DNA of 6,940 nucleotides from Propionibacteriaceae bacterium. GTDB taxonomy: Bacteria > Actinomycetota > Actinomycetes > Propionibacteriales > Propionibacteriaceae. Under the pieces are notes generated by a model. The model was given only the letters and a program-made list of their open reading frames with translations, made no database searches and was not told the origin of the DNA. The translations under genes and the position numbers were made by a program. Location of the stretch: NCBI GenBank assembly GCA_027353565.1, contig DAIEHO010000329.1, positions 1 to 6,940 on the forward strand, in the 5' to 3' direction. Numbering within the stretch: position 1 is the first letter of the stretch; each line of letters begins with the position of its first letter. Of the stretch, positions 4,745 to 6,940 are shown piece by piece.

Positions 4745-5670
4745 CTGTCGCCTCCGCTCACCATCGCCACGAACGCGTCCTCGAGGGACGCGCGGCTCAC
4801 GACGAGCCCGCGGAGCCCCCATGGGCCGCGCGTCACCGCTGCGGCGACCTGCTCGCTCGCCTCGTCGGGGGCGTCGTCCCAGGGAGGCCCGAGTGTCAGC
4901 TGTACGTCGGAGCCACTGACCGAGACCCGTCCGAACTCCGCCAGGGCGGGCGCCAGGTCGTCGTCGGCACGGCCGACACTGACGTGCAGTGTCGGGCCCT
5001 CGCCGGTGAGCTGGTCGAGCGACCCGGAGAACTTCACGTGGCCCTTGTCGATGACGACGACTCGGTCGCACACCCGCTCCACCTCGCTCAGCAGGTGCGA
5101 GTTGAGGACGACGGCGACCCCGTCGGCCTTCAGAGCCGTCACGAGCTCCCGTACATCGCGTCGTCCGACCGGGTCGAGTGCTGACGTCGGCTCGTCGAGC
5201 AGCAGCAGCTCGGGGCGCCCGACGATGGCCTGGGCGAGCCCGAGGCGCTGGCTCATGCCCTTCGAGTACGCGCTCACGCGGTCCCCTCCCCGTGCCCCGA
5301 GGCCCACCAGGTCGAGCACTTCGGCGACCCGCGCGGCACGGTCGGCGCCGGAGACCCCGGCCAGCTCGGCGTGGAACGCCACCACCTGCGCACCGGTCAT
5401 CCAGTCCGGGAAGCGGAACAGCTCGGGCAGGTAGCCGAGCTTCACACGTGCTCTCGGGTCGGTGGCCGGAAGCCCGAAGAGCCTGGCCGTCCCCGAGGAG
5501 GGGCGGACCAGGCCGGTCAGGATCTTCACCGTCGTCGTCTTGCCCGCCCCGTTGGGACCGAGCAGCCCGACCGCCTCACCGGGCGCGACGGTCAGCGTGA
5601 TCCCGCGGAGCGCGATCGTCTGCCCGTACGCCTTCGTGAGGCGGTCGGCGGCGAGGACGGGTTCACTCAC
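4741..5670 (-). CDS. ABC transporter ATP-binding protein (NosF/CcmA-like)
   Basis: This 309-residue ABC ATPase energises the permease encoded just downstream. Its motifs run in order: Walker A GPNGAGKTT (38-46); a Q-loop region GYLPELF (79-85) where the usual Q is E, as in NosF-type proteins; signature YSKGMSQR (135-142) in place of LSGGQ; Walker B with catalytic E, LLLLDEPTSALDP (155-167); and switch His in NSHLL (190-194). A C-terminal stretch of about 90 residues (220-309) follows the nucleotide-binding domain, typical of drug and NosF-like exporters. The start is GTG 5668-5670, overlapping the anti-sigma stop by four bases (GTGA). Its only Shine-Dalgarno-like sequence, AAGGG, lies immediately against the start codon, so initiation probably relies on ribosomes finishing the anti-sigma gene. 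An upstream extension of the frame is a shadow of the anti-sigma gene. Family is certain; cargo is unknown. Confidence 0.93.
   Translation of the reverse strand: MSEPVLAADRLTKAYGQTIALRGITLTVAPGEAVGLLGPNGAGKTTTVKILTGLVRPSSGTARLFGLPATDPRARVKLGYLPELFRFPDWMTGAQVVAFHAELAGVSGADRAARVAEVLDLVGLGARGGDRVSAYSKGMSQRLGLAQAIVGRPELLLLDEPTSALDPVGRRDVRELVTALKADGVAVVLNSHLLSEVERVCDRVVVIDKGHVKFSGSLDQLTGEGPTLHVSVGRADDDLAPALAEFGRVSVSGSDVQLTLGPPWDDAPDEASEQVAAAVTRGPWGLRGLVVSRASLEDAFVAMVSGGDR
4751..4755 (-). promoter_or_regulatory. Shine-Dalgarno that fixes the permease GTG start
   Basis: GGAGG lies 6 nt before GTG 4742-4744, inside the last codons of the ATPase gene. It settles the start of the permease against a much longer open frame that continues upstream through the ATPase gene. 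Confidence 0.7.
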
Positions 5671-6749
5671 CCCTTGAGGCCTGTCGCGACCTTGACGACC
5701 TGGCTGGCGGAGTACGTACCGACGACGCCCGTGAGCCGGTTGTCGGCCTGCCACACGACAGCGGCGCCGAGTCCGGACGCCACGACCTGGATGGCGGGGT
5801 GTCCGTTGACCGTCGTCCTCGTGCCACGCACCTGGTCGATCGGGATGGGCAGCGGCAGCGCCCCGGCGGCGAGGTCGACGGTTCCCAGCTGGTCGGTGAG
5901 CGATGTCGGGATGCCCGGCACCTTCAGAAGGAAGCTGCGCAGCTGGTTGAGGTCGAGCGGTCCGGAGGTCGTTGCCTTGAACGCACCCGCGGACAGCACC
6001 ATGAGCCGCTTGCCGTCGGCGCCGGTGTAGTCGAGCGCCACGGCGTCAGGGAAGTGGAGGACGAGCTGCTCGCCGTCCAGGCCCGCCGGGACGGCCACCG
6101 TCGAGCCGGACGACTGGAGGTACGCAGCCGTCTTCGCCGCGTCGAACGTGATCGTCATGTCCGACTTGGCCAGGTAGCCGACAGCCGGCGTCGCCCTGAG
6201 GCCGGCCGGAAGGTTGGACGGGTTCGGCTCCGCGACCGTGAACGACACCTTGGCCTGCGCCGCGGCGACGGAGTCGAGGGAGGAGAAGGCCGTGTCCGGT
6301 GTTCCGGCCGTGGCGCCCAGGTTCGCCATGACGGAGGCGACCTGCGCAGCGTCGGCGTTGCTGATCGTGACCCCGGTCACCGACCGGCTCTGGAACAGGT
6401 CGAGGAGCCCTCCGGCGACGGCCTGACCCGCGGGGGTGAGGATGAGCCCCACCGTGAGGACGACGGCGGCGGCTCCGCTGGCGATACGGCCCCAGTGACG
6501 CGTTCGCACAGGTGGGTCGACCGGCTCGTACGTCTCGCCGGCGACGTTCGAGAGAGGCTGGCTGAGCGGCTCGTCGAGCAGCCCGAGGGCCTCGGAGGTG
6601 ACGGCGGCGTTGAGGCGCAGCTCGCGTACGGCGCGGCGGCAGTCGAGGCAGCCTCGGATGTGGGCGGCCAGCTCCGCGTGTCGTGGGTCAGCGCGGTCGA
6701 GGAACGCCCGCAGGGTGCCCTCGTCGGGGCAGGTCATGGTGTCCATCAT
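5667..6749 (-). CDS. Zinc-finger anti-sigma factor with one membrane span and large extracytoplasmic domain
   Basis: This 360-residue membrane protein partners the sigma factor encoded upstream. Residues 1-45 form a zinc-binding anti-sigma (zf-HC2) domain with H24, then HIRGCLDC giving H30, C34 and C37. A linker (about 50-86) leads to one transmembrane helix, IASGAAAVVLTVGLILTPAG (89-108). The remaining 250 residues should lie outside the membrane: predicted strands plus the late blocks LDLNQLRSFLLKVPGIP (266-281), LPLPIPIDQV (298-307) and GLGAAVVWQADNRLTGVVG (326-344). This resembles the outer domains of other actinobacterial long anti-sigma factors, but I cannot name a family for it. The start ATG 6747-6749 has AGGAGA (6757-6762) 7 nt upstream and overlaps the sigma stop (ATGA). 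In the usual mechanism the N-terminal domain holds the sigma factor until a signal or proteolysis releases it. The signal is unknown; the exporter downstream suggests a surface-acting compound. Confidence 0.88.
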   Translation of the reverse strand: MMDTMTCPDEGTLRAFLDRADPRHAELAAHIRGCLDCRRAVRELRLNAAVTSEALGLLDEPLSQPLSNVAGETYEPVDPPVRTRHWGRIASGAAAVVLTVGLILTPAGQAVAGGLLDLFQSRSVTGVTISNADAAQVASVMANLGATAGTPDTAFSSLDSVAAAQAKVSFTVAEPNPSNLPAGLRATPAVGYLAKSDMTITFDAAKTAAYLQSSGSTVAVPAGLDGEQLVLHFPDAVALDYTGADGKRLMVLSAGAFKATTSGPLDLNQLRSFLLKVPGIPTSLTDQLGTVDLAAGALPLPIPIDQVRGTRTTVNGHPAIQVVASGLGAAVVWQADNRLTGVVGTYSASQVVKVATGLKG

Positions 6750-6940
6750 GATGGTTTCTCCTGGTCAGTGTGCGCATCGGAGGGGTGCGCTGTGAGGTAC
6801 ATGTCCTTGAAGGCCCGCTCCGCGCGGGCGAGGGTGGTGCCGACGGAGCCGGCGGCGATGCCGAGGGTCTCGGCGATCTCCGCGTAGCTGTAGCCGGCGT
6901 GGCGCAGCATCAGGCAGGAGCGCTGCTTCTCGGGGAGCTG
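6746..6940 (-). CDS. ECF-type RNA polymerase sigma factor, C-terminal fragment (region 4; 5' end outside window)
   Basis: Reading leftward from the window edge, 64 codons end at TGA 6746-6748. The residues QLPEKQRSCLMLRHAG, then YSYAEIAETLGIAAGSVGTT and LARAERAFKDMY, are a textbook sigma region 4: the LPxxQR entry, then a helix-turn-helix (about residues 18-40) that reads the -35 element. A short hydrophilic tail rich in H, D and T follows. Region 2 lies beyond the window, so the ECF assignment rests on region 4 and on the anti-sigma gene next door. The gene overlaps the anti-sigma start in an ATGA junction, the usual arrangement for cognate pairs. ECF factors normally transcribe their own operon, so the ABC exporter is a likely target. 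The promoter is upstream of the window. Confidence 0.9.
   Translation of the reverse strand, partial: QLPEKQRSCLMLRHAGYSYAEIAETLGIAAGSVGTTLARAERAFKDMYLTAHPSDAHTDQEKPS

Noticed and set aside
4334..5434. Long plus-strand open frame across the ABC genes
   Set aside because: Arg/Ser/Pro-rich with no recognisable domain; it overlaps two genes with intact family motifs and is a high-GC artefact.
5799..6887. Plus-strand open frame antisense to the anti-sigma and sigma genes
   Set aside because: Its composition is rich in R, G, E and V without any motif; the opposite strand carries the zinc finger, membrane span and sigma region 4.
1..6940. Mobile element, CRISPR array, tRNA, or antiphage system
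   Set aside because: No transposase, integrase, terminal repeats, regularly spaced repeats, tRNA-like folds or defence-type domains are visible on either strand; the genes are regulators, transporters and small enzymes in normal operons.

Overview
The window is GC-rich (roughly 70% by eye), with G/C-ending codons, GTG starts, short or overlapping gene junctions and TAnnnT-type -10 boxes. Together with the gene families present, this points to a high-GC actinobacterium. The genus cannot be fixed from this stretch. There is no sign of a mobile element, phage, CRISPR array, tRNA or rRNA; it reads as ordinary chromosome packed with small regulatory and transport modules.

Layout. (1) Positions 1-265, plus strand: the C-terminal end of an Eis-type GNAT N-acetyltransferase. 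(2) Positions 304-356: a long hairpin between two convergent genes. (3) Positions 1758-360, minus strand: a three-gene operon of a cysteine-free ArsR-family repressor, an AHSA1/SRPBCC protein and a PhnB-like VOC protein. A well-formed promoter (1787-1816) is bracketed by two near-identical 16-bp palindromes, which look like the repressor's own operators. (4) Positions 1829-2047: a leader with two stem-loops upstream of (5) a TerC/Alx-family membrane protein at 2048-3043 on the plus strand. (6) Positions 3790-3146, minus strand: a HAD-superfamily phosphatase convergent with terC and probably read from a leaderless promoter. (7) A short G-tract-rich gap, then (8) positions 6940-3881, minus strand: a tightly overlapped operon of an ECF-type sigma factor (only its C-terminal region 4 is in the window), a zinc-finger anti-sigma factor with one membrane span and a large outside domain, an ABC ATPase and an ABC-2 permease.

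How the genes work together. The ArsR operon looks like a self-repressed detoxification or small-molecule response unit; its ligand is unknown. The sigma operon looks like a cell-surface sensing unit: the anti-sigma factor would hold the sigma factor at the membrane, and release would drive transcription of the operon, including an exporter that may remove the inducer or feed back on the sensor. Every junction in this operon is a 4-nt ATGA or GTGA overlap, so the four products are probably made in linked amounts. The TerC protein fits metal (manganese) export, and the HAD protein fits phosphoglycolate or pyrophosphate housekeeping.

Nothing here is clearly a new system. The most notable points are the sigma/anti-sigma/ABC unit with its unrecognised sensor domain, the paired operators around the arsR promoter, the structured terC leader that lacks the expected manganese riboswitch core, and a strong excess of the word CGTACG.
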